Source of the DNA: DALYLB01 sp046154695
GTDB lineage: Bacteria > Acidobacteriota > Blastocatellia > RBC074
Reading direction: 5' to 3'
Assembly: GCA_046154695.1 (NCBI GenBank)
Contig: JBJXFI010000325.1
Coordinates: forward strand, 1 to 11,516
DNA length: 11,516 bases
Shown: positions 11,381-11,516 of the stretch, piece by piece
Layout: every line of letters starts with the position of its first letter
How positions within the stretch are numbered: position 1 is the stretch's first letter
Notes under the pieces: model-generated
Databases searched by the model: none
Told to the model about the DNA's origin: nothing
What the model saw: only the letters and a program-made list of their open reading frames with translations
Program-made: the position numbers and the translations under genes

Positions 11381-11516
11381 CAGACACTTCCGGCAGACAC
11401 TTCCGGCAGACACTTCCGGCAGACACTTCCGGCAGACACTTCCGGCAGACACTTCCGGCAGACACTTCCGGCAGACACTTCCGGCAGACACTTCCGGCAG
11501 ACACTTCCGGCAGACA
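11381..11516. repeat. 13-bp tandem array, ten units, running off the window
   Basis: The unit CAGACACTTCCGG is repeated ten times without a single change (11381-11510), followed by six bases of an eleventh (CAGACA) at the window edge, so the true length is unknown. There are no spacers, so it is not a CRISPR array. Since 13 is not a multiple of 3 and the unit contains no stop in any frame, it is open in all six frames, each strand giving one 13-residue periodic peptide. It ends 53 nt before the bcp start. Confidence 0.95.

Noticed and set aside
11274..11504. Minus-strand frame with a CxxC-containing 13-residue repeat
   Set aside because: It is produced by the 13-bp array, which is open in every frame, and it ends inside bcp in another frame; no start signal is evident. 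Kept only as an observation about the array.
11381..11516. CRISPR array
   Set aside because: The units are contiguous 13-mers with no spacers and no cas genes are nearby.

Overview
The window is GC-rich (about 60% by eye) and gene-dense, and looks like chromosomal DNA of a Gram-negative bacterium. There are two lipoprotein signal peptides and two Sec-type signal peptides. The small secreted protein at 67-492, with its 'IPFDF.VG...LP.GEY' core, and the secreted ricin-lectin protein with a C-terminal 'WRGRVD...NNYTAIIRI' domain remind me of Acidobacteriota proteins. The Gfo/Idh/MocA enzyme and NupG-like permease would also fit the wider Acidobacteria/PVC-like assemblage. This placement comes from memory of families and was not computed. 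I see no phage, transposase, CRISPR array, rRNA or tRNA.

Layout, left to right. (1) 1-30: a short CTTCGTG repeat. (2) 67-492 (-): secreted protein, divergent from 686-1543 (+), an atypical SDR/NmrA-like NAD(P)-binding protein. (3) 1646-3004 (+): secreted double beta-trefoil (ricin-type) protein, converging across a hairpin on a minus-strand two-gene operon. (4) That operon is 5067-4318 (lipoprotein-type SAM methyltransferase) then 4321-3050 (glutathionylspermidine-synthase-like ATP-grasp enzyme), joined by an ATGA overlap. (5) Divergent from it, 5201-5779 (+) encodes an elongation factor P whose tip loop looks like the YeiP/EfpL type, followed 6 nt later by a Gfo/Idh/MocA oxidoreductase (5786-6778). 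(6) 6779-7136: a lower-GC stretch of 358 bases with no supported gene. (7) 7137-7715 (+): YdjM/DUF457 membrane hydrolase, then 7841-8503 (+): YceH/DUF480. (8) Converging from the right, a NupG-like permease (10702-9350) and a lipoprotein (9339-8710) form a minus-strand pair. (9) 11328-10852 (-): Bcp/PrxQ peroxiredoxin. Immediately upstream lie a perfect palindrome and a 13-bp tandem array that runs off the window end.

Most genes are housekeeping or metabolic and do not form one pathway. The least ordinary items are the EF-P with an arginine-tipped extended loop, the exported methyltransferase/ATP-grasp pair, and a rich set of intergenic micro-repeats. The repeats are 7-bp cores at 10-bp spacing, opposed 9-bp arrays that fold on each other, an 11-bp triplet that supplies stops in all three forward frames, a 13-bp array, and the same GCCGGTTGCCGGT element directly after two unrelated TAG stop codons. 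No clearly new defence or mobile system is visible.
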